Assembly (NCBI GenBank): GCA_020284085.1
Contig: JACEVL010000687.1
Span: 89,501-153,500 of the forward strand
Direction: 5' to 3'
DNA length: 64,000 nucleotides
Source: Aporrectodea caliginosa
Lineage: Eukaryota > Annelida > Clitellata > Crassiclitellata > Lumbricidae
Of the stretch, positions 33,582-46,409 are shown one piece after another. Numbering within the stretch: position 1 is the first letter of the stretch; each line of letters opens with the position of its first letter. The translations under genes and the position numbers were made by a program. Under the pieces are notes generated by a model that did not search any database, was not told the DNA's origin, and worked only from the letters and a program-made list of their open reading frames with translations.

Positions 33582-36500
33582 ATGGCAGCAAAGGGAGCAC
33601 ATGTGCTGGAGAAGCTTAGAGATGAAACGGAGTGCTGCATATGCACTGGAACCTTTGTGGATCCACGAGTTTTGCCTTGCCTTCATACGTTCTGCCTAAA
33701 ATGTCTTGAAACTAGTGTTGCAGCATTGAGGAGAGGACCGCGACAGCTGATGCCATGTCCTGTTTGCCGAAAGGAGTTCAATATTCCTGATTCTGGACTG
33801 GCAGGATTGCAGAAGAACTTTATTGTTGAGCGGCTAATGGATATCGTCAAGACACCAAATCCTGGCACTACTGAATCTCCAGGTATCCCATGTGAGGCTT
33901 GTCTTGAAGAAGTGGATCCTTGCCTGTCGGCTTCAGTTCCACCGGCAGAATTTTATTGTGCAGACTGTCAGCAGAAGCTCTGCAATGAATGCTCTGTTCA
34001 TCACCGGAAAAACAAAATGACAAAACTACATGCAATTAGTCGGCTTGCTGACGAGTCCAAAGCAAAGTGTGTGCTCAAGAATAGTGTGAAGAGATGTTGC
34101 ACAGAACATCGGTCAGACATTTTTGTCTTTTGTTTGGATTGCATGGATGACTTCTGTCCACGTTGTTCTGGTCATGTTCATAAGTTTCACAGATCTTCAA
34201 GCAGAGGAAAGATCATTGATGAATACAGTGAACTTGTTGATGTGAAAGTCAACGAATTTTTGGATGTGGAACATCATGCCCAAAAAGTGAAAGAAGAAGT
34301 GGAGAAGGACGAAGATGCCTTCATAAAAAAAATGGATTTATTGGAAAAATTGATTACTGAGAGAAGTGAAAAAATTAAAAAGCTTGTAGATTCCCATGCC
34401 AAATTATTGCAGGATGAAATTGAGTCAAAAAAGCAGAACAAATTGGATGCTATTAAGCTTGAGAAGGAACAGCTTGAAAAGCTGCAGGCCAGTGTGATTG
34501 GTTATCGTGAGAACTGCACTGAGAGAAAAGAGTTTCTGACTGTTGAGGCTGTGATTCTGACCATGAACTCACTGAAAGCAAAGTCTCAGGAGCTGACACA
34601 ACTGCGTGATGCATGTTTGAATCGCTCTGATTCTAGTCCTGTGGAAGTTGCCTTCACAGAGTCGGATATCGATAATTTTCTTGGGAAAAGTAATGTCGTT
34701 GGAGAGGTTGAAGGTACAATGGTTACTTCCACTTTTTCATTGCTTATCTGTATTAAGGAAATAACGTGTTTCATCCATACATTATATAAACAAGTTTATT
34801 TCCTGAGGCATTTTAAATATAAGCAGTATTATATTGTCAAGCAGAGTTACTGCTTTTATGGGTTCTTTTGGTAATAGACACAATATGAAGTGTCTAGATA
34901 ACTAGCTGACTAACTTGCAGCATAAATTACAATAAATTGAAGCAGTTTCTAAAAGTTTGTAAGATGTCCCTACAGGAGCCAATTTCCAAGTCAGCCTTAC
35001 ACTGGAACGTTTAGGCATAATTTAAGTGAAGCACAGCTGTTTGGAAGACAGATGAAGACTAGACTGTGTTGCCCGTAGTTTCTGGCTTCAGACTTCAATT
35101 ATTGCTCACTTTGCCTTTGTTGTCAATCAATACTTAATACCAGTTATATATTTCCGAATACTCTGAGAATAGTTCTAGCAATGTATATTATAACAAAACA
35201 TCATTATTATAACAAGATCATTTTCACTGTTTACAACTGCAGTATAATAGAATCTGTGTTGAATGTACTAAGCCACGTGCTACTTACTTTGCAAACATTT
35301 ATTTAGTTGTAGAAAAGAAAGCTGAAGTCCATATCATGTCATGGAGCTTGTGTGACCAACCTAATCAGATGAACCAAGAACCATTGTTGTCTGCAATCAG
35401 TGACAAAGGTATGACAACTTCTGAAATCAATTTTTTAAAATTTTCATCACAATCTGCCAATTTTGTGGTCAGAAGTCTTGAGTGTTATTAATTTTATCCC
35501 CGGCAAATATGACGTCAGTAAATAGGTGACTTTAATTTCATGTTTGTTTTGAAGTTGGATAGATAACAAACATGGGGTCAGCCCACTGCAGGTATTTGCT
35601 TGTGTATACTTCATCACCGACAATGACAGATATTCAGGCCCTTAGCCAGAAATAAAAGCTAGCCCGTCCAAAAGCCGCCACCGTTCCAGTCTGACGGCAA
35701 TGCCCCTACCCTACATGAATGACCTATAACATTTAGCCCCTCCAAATAATTTCCAGCCATCCGTCGGATGAGTGGCTGGCTAAGGGTCTGAGTTTCATTG
35801 ATTGACAACTGTGACAGGCTGTGAAAAAGGAATCTTAACAAGCCAATTGAATAGCCTATGGTAAAAGTTTCCAATTACATCAAAGACTTAAGCTGCAGTT
35901 TCCAATGTAATTAAATGCAGATGGAGACAGAGAAATTGTCAGTAGGACATTTCCTATAGGGTTTGAACCTGTGACTGCTCTGGATTTAACAGTCCAAATA
36001 GCAGACATCTGACCAATAGGCAAAATCACACACTGTTGGACGGGGGTAGTAAATTGTTTGATAAGATCATGAAGCTGCTTTTAAGATAGCGTGGGATGTC
36101 AGCTATGGGTATGAAGTAATAGGCAATAGCGACTTCATTTTTTCTTAGCCTCGTCGCATGAGGGGTGGTGGCCAGTCCACTCCTTCGCTGTCTCATCTTC
36201 CAGCCAAAAAGTGTATGGTTATTGTACTCGGTGTAGCTGAGTTTACTTTAGGGAGCGCAGATGGAGCCAATATGTCAAAGGACATTTCTGGGAGGGTTTG
36301 AACCTGTGACCTCACAGTTGACAGTCCAGCACACTGACCAATAGGCTATCACACACTGTTACCGGGTAGTAAATTGTTTGATAAGATCATGAAGCTGCTT
36401 TGAGAGATTACTGAAATGTCCTGCTAATGCCTAAGTAGCAGAATGTACATGTGTATAATTATGACCTTGCTGTTGTGGAGAAATGTGTAGCTGATTGAAT

Positions 36501-37405
36501 TGTTGCATATTTGATTTACTTTAGATAACCTCCAAGACTATGTTCGGAATCCCAAGCTCATTGAGACAATTAAGACAAGACCCTCAACAGATCACAGCAA
36601 GGTAGTAACAGGGATTACAGTCTTAAACGACGAGTTGTTTATAGTTCACGAGGAAAGCACGGACCTGTGCATATATGATGCATCTACTCTTGACTACATT
36701 ACGGACCTGAATATCAGTGACTTGAATGATCCATGTGATATTACATCATGTGAGGATAACCAGTGTCTGTACATATTTGACCGTGATTACGATGACGATC
36801 CATACAGGATATTTCGCCTGGATACAGAGGGACGCATTATCCGGCAGTGGATTACTGGAAAGAGCTACTGCACTATATCTGTTACATATGATTCTAATGT
36901 AATTGTGGCATACAGCGATAGAACTATTCTCAAAGAGTATTCGGAAAATGGACGACTTCTTATGGAATTGGTAATACGTATAGAAAACTGTGTTAATGGC
37001 ATCAGTCATGCTCGTAAGCTTCTCAGCGATTTGTTTCTGATTTCATACGAAACCGAGCATAAGCCACACATTTTGAGTTTGGTGGATGGCAATGGAGATG
37101 TTTTGAAGAGTGTCGGTGAAACCGAAGGACCTATAAATGGTTTAAATGATCCGTGTTTTTTTGCTGTTGATGGTGTAGAATCTATCTTGGTTGTTGATAG
37201 GGATAACAGGAGAGTAGTGTTGTTTAGCCCTGATCTTGAGAGAAGTGTTGAACTGGTTACGAGATACAAGGGATTGCATTATCCACGCAGAGTCTGTCTT
37301 GATGAATCAAGTGGACGAATGTTTGTCGCTGATAACTGGCTTGACCACAGAGACAACACATACAGAAATGGCCGAGTTCTTGTCTTTCAAGTGAAAAATG
37401 TGTAG
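33582..37405 (+). CDS. TRIM protein with NHL-like beta-propeller, copy 1 (three exons, 702 residues)
   Basis: A probable RING E3 ubiquitin ligase. Exons are 33582-34713, 35313-35408 and 36525-37405; both introns are phase 1 with clean GT/AG sites and the joined frame is open. The RING is C3HC4 (C18, C21, C33, H35, C38, C41, C59, C62). B-box 1 spans about residues 104-155 and B-box 2 about 172-203. A charged coiled coil runs about 215-345. Exon 2 is a 32-residue linker. Exon 3 encodes a ~290-residue propeller with NHL-type repeats such as ILVVDRDNRRVVLFSPDLE. Exon 1 probably begins at 33418, after TTTTTATGTTGTAG, giving a 164-nt leader. ATG context CAGGTATGG. It is the left member of a tandem triplet with 41555-46409 and 55338-57836. 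Target and tissue are unknown; TRIM expansions in invertebrates are often linked to innate immunity. Confidence 0.93.
35635..35790. mobile_element. Small MITE with CAGGCCCTTAGCCAG ends, in TRIM copy 1 intron 2
   Basis: 156 bp with inverted ends CAGGCCCTTAGCCAG and CTGGCTAAGGGTCTG. No target duplication is clear. Confidence 0.65.
35915..36085 (-). repeat. tRNA-like SINE, family B, copy 1
   Basis: Minus strand shows an A-box region (TTGGTCAGATGTCTGCTATT) and B box (GGTTCAAACCC). About 170 bp is repeated in the same orientation at 36250-36405, including the flank TAGTAAATTGTTTGATAAG, so the pair arose by local duplication. Confidence 0.65.
36250..36405 (-). repeat. tRNA-like SINE, family B, copy 2
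   Basis: Minus strand reads TAGCCTATTGGTCAGTGTGC then GGTTCAAACCCTCCC at tRNA spacing. Direct duplicate of 35915-36085. Confidence 0.7.
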
Positions 37406-37440
37406 AATAGTGGAACAACAAATTTATCTTATTTTTGTAG

Positions 37441-37446
37441 GTAAGT
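37441..37446 (+). promoter_or_regulatory. Conserved splice-donor-like site after the TRIM copy 1 stop
   Basis: TTTTTGTAG|GTAAGT 35 nt past the stop; the same junction, TTTGTAG|GTAAGT, lies 41 nt past the stop of copy 2 (46450/46451). It could be a 3'UTR intron donor or a juxtaposed acceptor-donor (recursive splice) site. Confidence 0.4.
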
Positions 37447-40000
37447 AAATATTAGTTAACATGCCTTATGTCCATTGGCTGTTCATTGAGGAATTGATGG
37501 CAAGGACGGATTGCATGATCGGATGTCTTGTTTGGTGTTGCTTTTCGCCAAAGGTTATTGCTGTTTGTTTTATTGAGCTTCTTATCATGCATTTTAACCG
37601 AATCATAAAAGTTCCTTAGCGCTTTTCAAGTGAAGCTCAGTGCATCAGTCGATGACACATCAACCTTTAGTACAATCAGGTGTGACAACCTTTAAAATGT
37701 TGAGACAATTATTATTCCTAATAGTTTTATTTTTATCGCTACATCCTGGATACCAGTGCTCACCCTCCCCTCACTAATTGCCAATCTTCAATTTGCCCTG
37801 CCAACGCCTCTCCATATTCCCGTCCGTTTGGTTTTGTTACATTGAACTTGTTATTCATGCTTTGTGTAGGATAAACTTTGTTGTGGTTGCATAACAGTCA
37901 ACAGATCAATCAAGGAACTATTTTACACCGGACTGGAGGAGAGTTCTTATGTAACAGCGTGTGACTAGTTTTTGGGCGATAATGGGGGATGAGGAGAATA
38001 TCACCTGTTGGTTATGTAACAGATTCATTCAGGTAATTGTATTTATGCAGGCAAATCGGTGAATAATTCTGTTTGCGAGGTAAACAGAATTGCCTGTGGA
38101 TTTTTAAAACATATTTAATATAAGGTGTAAAAATGAAGTGGGGTGTCATCTGTTTATAAGTGTAACATTGAAATACAAATTGTCAATGTGTAACCATTCC
38201 TCTAACTATAGATTTCTTGCAGATCAACCAAGCCAGGATCATGTCACAAACATTAGATTGAAGAGCCTGGATTTAGTGTTACTAAGGAAAATGAACAGCG
38301 AGTGTATTGATTATGATGTTTTCTTTGTGACAAGTTTCCTGATTTTTCTACAGTTTGCGTTGAAATTAAGTTCTAGAATACTTGTTTTTTATCCAACCAC
38401 CAAAATTTATTCGACTTATTTATATGGTCAATTTAAAATGGAATGGATTGATGAAAATAATTCTTTGCATAAATGGAAGTTGGATTGATGAAACTAATTC
38501 TTTGCTTAAATAGAAGTTGGATTTATGAAAAATAATTTTTTGGCTTAAATAAAAGTGAAAGACACTAAATTTTAATTATGTTGGATAAATTTCTGTGGTA
38601 TGATAAAAAACAAGTACCAGTGCTAGTATTTTAAAGGGAAGAAAGTATTTTTGTACATTGTTTTTATGGCATTTTATTTGGTGATGGATTTAAGGTACAT
38701 AGGAACAAACGAGACCATTCCGGATGGCAGCAAAAATAACAAAATTGAATGTTAATCTTAATTTAAAACAGTGATGGAGATGACAATAAATAAATATAAT
38801 TAGAATGGTTTTAGTGAAACTTTAAACTTTGGAACATACATTTTAGGGTGAAAACAAAAACTTTGCCTAGGGTTGCCAGATTGTTAAATATGTTGTAGAT
38901 TGCATTGAATGAAATTTTTTATTTTAAAATTAACTTTCGTTTGTCTGTGATGTACAAATAATATGCTATTTCTTGACCTTTTTCATCCTCTCTTTTGACT
39001 ATTTTTGGTGAAATTTGCATTTTCGTCTACTAGTTGCTCTCATAGCCTACATGTATCATTCACCCTGGCACATTGGGCTTTTACAACCTACATGTAATCG
39101 ACTTGATTTTGTTTCAGTTATAATTTTAAAATGTGTTTATTGTGTAGCAACCTTCAGATATCAGGTGACTGAACTATGGTAGTTTTTACAACTTCTTTTG
39201 TAGATACTGCCAAATAAATAGTTTTAAAATTTCAGTGGTTTTGTTAACTTTTGTTTGCCTATATGGATTTTAGTGCCCTTGGGATACATTAAATCAATTG
39301 TTAAGTTTTTATAATTGCAAGTTATTAATTAGATCTGGGACTATTATTATCGTCTCAGATTAGATGCTGCCTTTGAGAATCTTTAATTGAACATGACCAG
39401 GAAGCATATGCCGATATGCGCAATTCATTCATTTCATTCAACAGTTGAAACACTCCTTTTCCACAAAGTGTTTGAAAAGTTGTGAGATAAGATTTAATTG
39501 ATCTCCCTCCCCTACCTTGAGCCCTGTCTGTTCCAATTTTCAAACATTCAGTGAATCGATCTGTGCCTACCCTGCCTGACGTTTGACCTGGAACCGAACC
39601 TGACCTTGCCTGCCTGTCGATTTGGTTTGACTGAGCCCCTGTGCATAAGATGGTTACTGCTACTTCGCTTTTTTGCGTGCTGAGCAGATTTAGGCATAAA
39701 AGATTACGATTACGACGACCACTCTAACCATTATAGTGGCCCAGTTAGCTACATTAGAGCATACATCCAATGCGCCTCTGTCTTACGGGTCGTGGATCAC
39801 GGTATCAACAGTATGGGAATTATGGAGCAGCGGTGGTGAAGGAGCTCACACGATCAATTAATAATTGAAAAATGAGTATGATCGAGATGTAATTATTTGT
39901 CGATTTTTCTTCATAAAGATATTGAACTGAAATATGTCGATTTTTCTTCATATTAGATATTGAACTGAAATGCGTTTGGTAGCCTATAATAAAGGCGCAA
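37447..40000. other. Intergenic between TRIM copies 1 and 2
   Basis: Holds a 10-bp-arm hairpin (AATTCTGTTT / AAACAGAATT, about 38066-38092), a short array of the ~37-bp repeat (38436-38560) and AATAAA motifs near 38788 and 39212. A 116-codon open frame (38138-38488) runs into the repeat and is not called. Unit 2 of the segmental duplication begins near 40010 with GCTAGCACGTGACATTA. Confidence 0.6.
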
Positions 40001-40607
40001 AACTCTTCTGTCCGCCAGAGTGCTAGCACGTGACATTAAATTAGGACTTTCCAGCTCTGTGTATTATAGGTCTTTGGAACGCGTAGATTTCCTTGTTTTC
40101 TGGTAAGAAAATCTATATTATGGTATACTATTTAGACTGATTATTAAAACTTTTACAGACACGTACAGAAATTTATGTACTATTTGTGTGTTTGGTTTAG
40201 TTTGGGTGGGTTTTTGTCGGGTCGGATAAAATCTCCCAAATTTCTTTTTATATGAAAACGGCATCGTCTGCTTGTTCTCACTCAACGATAATAAAGGATT
40301 GTCGTCGTAGTCTCTAATTATATTAAACAGCACGGTTCGTAATTAGTAAAGTTCGATAATACGTTTGAAGAACTTCTATGTCGGTAAAGTTTGCGCAGTG
40401 GAGCGGTGTAAGAGATTGACACACTAAATTTGATAAAGTTCTACACTGTTATTCCATTTACGACACTGAAAGAATATTCTAGTTGGCATAAATGACTTTA
40501 GCATAGACATTTCTTGTAGGCCCTACGCGAAATATTTGAAATATGGCAAAGACTTCAACTTTGGCCCATGTCGCTGTTAGTCGTTCGCTAAAGTATGACC
40601 TGTTTTA

Positions 40608-40860
40608 ATAATAATAATAATATCTTTTCTTTAATTTAGCGCCTGACAAACGCACTGCGCTGTACATTTACATGTTATGCAATTGAAACAATCTTAACTA
40701 GTTAACTACTAACAGAACAGACAGCTTGTAATACACGGCGCTAATAGCAGCCTACAAAGCAAATCCGCCCTAACGGGGCTCGAACTCGGTACCTCTCGCA
40801 CTCTTCGCCAGATGTTGTCCAACGCGCCACCGGACCCCTGCATGACCTCTGTTTTAGTTA
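40608..40860 (-). repeat. tRNA-derived SINE, family C
   Basis: The minus strand has a tRNA-like head, GGGGTCCGGTGGCGCGTTGG, with B-box-like GAGTTCGAGCCCC, a body containing GCGCTGTACA-like sequence and a (TTA)n tail at 40608-40622. The stems are imperfect. Confidence 0.7.
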
Positions 40861-41554
40861 AGGCGCGTTATAAATACAAGTTGATGTAGGTCTATAGTAC
40901 TGTACTGTATTGTAACCATAGTTGTAAAAAAGTTCAGCTTGTCATTGTTTAAAACGACTGATTGTAGGGTAATCCATGGCAGTACAGATGCCAGTTGCTG
41001 GCAGCGTATTTGTAAACAATATGGCTACCGGGTGAAATGGTGAGAAAAAGAGTGCTGCATCTACCGAGGTACTATAAATATGGAGATAAAAATAATGTGA
41101 GTGACAGTTTAAGACCTCCAACCTGAATTGGATTTCTGAGGATCCTCACCCACTGCTGCAGATATTGAACCTATCAATCGCTTGCTGCATCGTTGTATGT
41201 CTCTACTTTGTGACGTTCTGCAATTTTGCCCAGGTCTAACTGTAAATTGCCTGGACTATAAATCTGTTATTGCGCTGCACATTTGGTCATAAGCACTAAG
41301 CTCTTAGTGACAGCACTATATTAAGTATCTGGATACATACACGTATATACTTAATTACATGCATACATGCATAAAATTATGTGAACTTTTTATGTTGTAG
41401 GTATGCATCAAGTTTCTAAGCTACCAATTTACTGAACTCTGTACAAGTAGCCTACTAGTAAGAAACCAAAGTGCCTTCCTCCAATTAATGCCTCTGCAAT
41501 ATTATTGAGGTGTGTTAGAAGTTTTCAGGTTAACCTCGTCTGCTAACAGCAGGT

Positions 41555-44500
41555 ATGGCGGCTAAGGGAGCACATGTGATGGAGAAGCTTAGGGATGAAA
41601 CGGAGTGCTGCATATGTGCTGGAACCTTTGTGGATCCACGTGTATTGCCTTGCCTTCATACGTTCTGCCTGCAATGTCTTGAAACTAATGTTGCAGCAAT
41701 AAGGAGAGGACCATTACAGCTGATACCGTGTCCTGTTTGTCGAAAGGAGTTCAATATTCCTGATTCTGGACTGGCAGGATTGCAGAAGAACTTTCTTGTT
41801 GAGCGGCTAATCGACATCGTCAAAGAACCAGATTCTGGAGAGAGTAAATCTACAGGTATTCCATGTGAGGCATGTCTTGAAGAAGTGGATCCTTGCCTGT
41901 CAACCGCAGTAGCACCAGCAGAAATGTACTGTGCAGACTGTAAGCAGAAGCTCTGTAACGAATGCTCTGTTCATCACAGGAAAAACAAAATGACAAAACT
42001 GCACAAAATTAGTCGGCTTGCTGACGAGTTCAAAACAAAGCTCAAGAACTGTGTGAAGAGATGTTGCAGAGAACATTGGTCAGACATTTTTGTCTACTGT
42101 TTGGATTGCATGGATGACTTCTGTCCACGTTGCTCTGGTCATGTTCATATGTTTCACAGATCTTCAAGCAGGGGAAAGATCATTGATGAGTACAGTGAAC
42201 TAGTTGATGCAAAAGTCAATGAATTTATGGATGTGGAACATCGTGCCCAAAAGGCGAAACAAGAAGTGGAGAAAAACGAAGATGCTTTCATACAGAAAAT
42301 GGATATATTGGAGAAATTGGTTACTGAGAGAAGTGAAAAAATTAAAAAGCTTGTAGACCTCCATACCAAGTTGTTGCAGGAGGAAATTAAGTCAATGAAG
42401 CAGAAAACGTTGGAAGATATTAAGTTTCAGAAGGAACAGCTTGAGGAGCTGCAGGCCAGTGTGATTGTTTATCGTGGGGACTGCGCTGAGAGAATGGAAT
42501 TTCCGACTATTGAGGCTGTGATTCTGACCACGAACTCACTGAAAACAAAGGCTCAAGAGCTGACACAACTGTGTGATGCATGTTTGAATAGCTTTGTTTC
42601 TAGTCGTGTGGAAATTGCCTTAACAGAATCGGATATTACTGACTTTCTTGGGAAAAGTAATGTCGTTGGACAGGTTAAAGGTATAAAGGTTACTTTCAGC
42701 CTTCTTTGCGTATTAGTATTAATAAAATAGAATGTTTTATATGTGCATTATTTGAAAAAGCCTATTTAAAAAGTATCATTATATCAACATGCAAACTTGG
42801 CAGCGCTTTTACGAGTTTCTTGTGGTAATAGACATAATTCTTAAATGTGTGATAGCACTAACTGTCTGTAACTAACAGCACAAATCACAATGCATTAAAG
42901 TGTTATATAATGCAGAAGTTTGTAAGATGCTCTCTCAGAGACCAATTTCAAGTCCTTGTCATCACGGCATTTTGGGCTCTTTTGAGAGCCAATTTCCAAT
43001 CCAAGTCAGTTTGATTGGTGGTCATTAAGGCCCTCTTGGAAGCTAATTTCCAATCCATGTCAATGTAATTCCGGGGCATTTAGGGCCCATTCAGGTACCA
43101 ATTTCCAAGTCAGTTTAATCTGTGGTACTTTGAGCCTCTTTTGGAACAAATTTTCAAGTCCGTGTAGTTGTTGGTCATTTAGGGCGGTTTTGCGACAACT
43201 CGTCGAACGACATTTCGTATAACGACACTTCGTCTACGACAATTCGTCTAACGACATTTCGTCTACTAGTGTATCTGTATCCATTACGGCTAATCAACAG
43301 AGGCCGCTTTCTTATAGTTTTCGCTAAAACGTGCTATATATTCTCTGGAATCCAGCTTCTAATTACTGACAAGATTATTTTCATCAATCCAGCTTCTGTT
43401 GAATGGAAACCTATTTTCATCCATGCATCCAGGTTGATTTCCAGCTTATTTTTACGTGAAAAATTATTTTGATCAATTCAGCTTCTATTTCAACACAGGA
43501 ATGTTTTCATCAATCCCACTTCCATTTCGGGAAACAGTTTTTTTCATCAATCCAGCTTCGATTTTAAAGTGACAATATCAAATAACTTAGTAGATGAAAT
43601 GTCGTTCGACGAATTGTCGCTCGACGAAGTGTCGTAGACGAAATGTCGTTCGACGAGTTGTCGTGACACCATTTAGGGCTGTTTCAGGAACCAATTTCCA
43701 AGTCACTGTAATTTTTGGGCATTTATATGGCCCTTCGTAGAACCTATTTCAGTCGATGTAATCTGTGGCATTTTAGGGCCCCTTCGAACAGGAACCAATT
43801 TTGAAGTCAGTGTATTGTGGGGCATTTGGGGCCCCACAACAAACCAATTTCCAAGTCGGCCTAATTTTAGGGTCTTTGTGCATATTTTGAATAAAGCACA
43901 GCTGTGTAGAAGAGTCTGTTGAACCTTAGCTGCTGGTTTCAGGCTTCTATAACTTTAGTTCATCTGTGTCTTTGATCAGTACCGTAGTTAAGCCTAGTAT
44001 GCAATTATACAAGTCCTGTGTAGTAACATGTTGATTTCAATTGTTTACAGCTCTGGTATAATAGAATTTGTGCTAAATGTGCTATGTTAAATGCTACTTA
44101 CCGTGTAAAAAACTTTCTATTTGTAGAAACGAAAGCTCATGGTATGTCATCGCACACGTATAACCAGCCTGCTCATGTTAATAAAGAACCAGTGCGATTA
44201 GCAAGCAGTGAAGGAGGTATGCAACTTCTGAAATTATTTTGCTGTCTTCATCAATAGCTACCAATTTTATGGTCACAAGGTTTTAGTGTAACTAAATTTG
44301 ACATCCAATAAAGGATCTGCGCATTGAGAATATGTACTTTTTCAAATGTCAACACAGTGACAGTGACCTCTGCTGTGTTTGACTGTTACTACATCATTCA
44401 TCTTCTCTAATTACTTCTATAGCGCCGTTATCTTAATGACTAAGGCATCGGTAGATCGTTGCTTCAAGTTAAATCACAACCAAAAATCATTATCCACTTG

Positions 44501-46409
44501 AGAAGCCAGATTTACCTAACGCATCCCAATTGAAAACCGTATAGAAACTTGTTGCCAATTTTATAACAGATTATGGCTCCATCTGCGCTGACTATTGATG
44601 AGAAGGCAACAGATGAAGGGAGAGGATAGGCCACCCACCTCGTATTCTGAAGATAAGAAAAAGTGAAGTCGTTAATGCTTCCTTCATCCCTGAAACTATC
44701 TTAAGGGACTGTTGTTTTTTCTTCTTCTCTTTCCACAATATTCAATTGAGCAATAGCAACAGTGTAATATGATAGGAAAAGTAAATGCCTTCCTAAGCAT
44801 CAAATTTGTATTACCTACTATTGCCTTCATGTTGGGCACTTCCTGAAAATAAATGCACTAGCTTAGAAGGTGTGAAGTGGCAGTTTTCACTTGATATTGG
44901 CATGTTTAGTTTACACCGTACGCATGTATAGCCACGTATACTGCACTTTGAGAGGGTTTTCATGGTGATATATACCAGAAACATCTTGCTGTACTTCTAT
45001 ACAGTCCTTGTTTCGTAACCAGAATCCCTTGCTAACACAATGTAATGGAAGAAAAGTAAGTAGGTAACTCTACCATTGCCCATGATAACTATTATTAATC
45101 CAACTTGTATTGAAGCAAAGACCTTCTTTCATCATTCCAACTTCTATTTAAGGATAAAATTTCATCAATCCAATTTCTATTTAAACAAATAATTTCTTTC
45201 ATAAATCCAACTTTTATTTAGGTGTATAATTATTTTCACCAATCCAACTTCTATTTAAGCATAGAATTTGTTTCATCAATCCAGCTTCTATTTAAGGAAA
45301 AGAAATTCTTTCGTCAATCCAACTTCTATTAAAGTAGAGAATTATTTTCATCAGTCCAACTTCGGGGGAAACGTCCGGAGGGAAATGTCTGGGGGGAATG
45401 TCCTAGACCCCGAAATACACGTAAAGTGAATGTGGTCATAATATGTTTTTATGTTCATATGACCTTGATGTCTGTGAAGAAATATGTAGCTGATTAACTG
45501 ATGTATATTTGATTTACTGTAGATAATCTCCAAGAATATTCTCGGAATCCCAAACTCATACAGACAATAATTCACGCGAGAGCCTCGACTGCAGATGACC
45601 GCAAGGTAGTCACAGGAATTACAGTCTTAGACGACGAGTTGTTTATAGTTCACAAGGAAAGCAAGGACTTGTATAAATACGGTGCATCTACTTTCGCGTA
45701 TATTACGAACATGACGGTCAGTGAGTTGAATGATCCATGTGACATTGCTTCATGCAAGTCTAACCAGTGTTTGTACGTATTTAACCGTGATTGTCATGAC
45801 GTGTCATACCGAATATTTTCCCTGGATAGAGTGGGACGCATTATCGGGCAGTGGATAACTGGAAAGAGCGACAGTTCTCTGTCCGTAACATACGATTCTA
45901 ATGTTATTGTAGCCTACCGGGATAGAACTGTTCTCAGAGAGTATTCAGAAAATGGACGACTCATTAGGGAATTGATTATACGTATCGGAGACGATGTTAA
46001 TGGCCTTCTTCATGCCTGTAAGCTTCATAGCGGCTTGTTTTTGATCTCGTACAGCGGTGGGCATGGCGAAAACGGTTTGAGTTTGGTGGATGGTAATGGA
46101 GATATTTTGAAGAGTGTCAGTGATAGCAATGGACGTGGGAATGGTTTTGATGTGTCATATTTTTTTGCTGTTGATGAAGCAGGATGTATCTTGCTTGTTG
46201 ATAAAAATAACAGGAGAGTACTGTTGTTTAGCGCTGATCTTGAGAGAAATGTTGAACTCGTTACGAGATACAAGGGTTTGAATTATCCAGTCAGAGTCTG
46301 TCTCGATGAATGGAATGGGCGAATGTTTGTCGCCGATAACTGGTTTGACTTTAGGGAGAACGCGTATAGAAATGGCAGAGTTCTTGTCTTTCAAGTGAAA
46401 AATGTTTAG
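41555..46409 (+). CDS. TRIM protein with NHL-like beta-propeller, copy 2 (three exons, 700 residues)
   Basis: Exons are 41555-42680, 44127-44216 and 45523-46409, with the same phase-1 introns as copy 1. The RING, B-box and coiled-coil layout is the same: the RING keeps all eight ligands (ECCICAGTF, PCLHTFCLQC, PCPVC) and B-box 2 reads CCREHWSDIFVYCLDC. Relative to copy 1, exon 1 is two codons shorter and the linker exon is 30 residues. The propeller exon is intact with NHL-type segments such as ILLVDKNNRRVLLFSADLE. Exon 1 probably begins at 41401 after TATGTTGTAG, 154 nt before the ATG. Introns 1 and 2 are longer than in copy 1 because of a minisatellite, a foldback element and ~37-bp repeats. 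No disabling change is visible, so it is likely functional. Confidence 0.92.
42945..43875 (+). repeat. ~55-60-bp intronic minisatellite, TRIM copy 2 intron 1
   Basis: Diverged units of the type GCCAATTTCCAATCCAAGTC...GTAATT...GGCATTTAGGGCCC. It is interrupted by the foldback element at 43186-43670. The same unit is expanded in copy 3 (56745-57520) but is essentially single in copy 1 (about 34975-35030). Confidence 0.85.
43186..43670. mobile_element. Foldback/MITE element with ~80-bp inverted ends
   Basis: Inverted ends of CGACAACTCGTCGAACGACA-type arrays (43190-43270 and 43590-43668) flank a core of ~37-bp repeats (43340-43590). The sequence ATTTAGGGC lies at both edges (43177-43185, 43671-43679). 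A 9-bp duplication would fit a MULE, but that phrase also belongs to the host minisatellite, so it may be coincidental. Confidence 0.75.
44440..44560 (+). repeat. Degenerate tRNA-like SINE
   Basis: GCGCCGTTATCTTAATGACT then GCTTCAAGTTAAATC at rough tRNA spacing. Weak and diverged. Confidence 0.35.
45090..45365 (-). repeat. Array of the ~37-bp repeat in TRIM copy 2 intron 2
   Basis: About seven units of CATCAATCCAACTTCTATTT with T/A-rich spacers, related to 28290-32040. Confidence 0.85.

Noticed and set aside
34714..34874. Read-through of TRIM copy 1 exon 1 to a stop at 34872-34874
   Set aside because: The donor GTACAA at 34714 is at the same place as donors in copies 2 and 3, and downstream exons join in phase.
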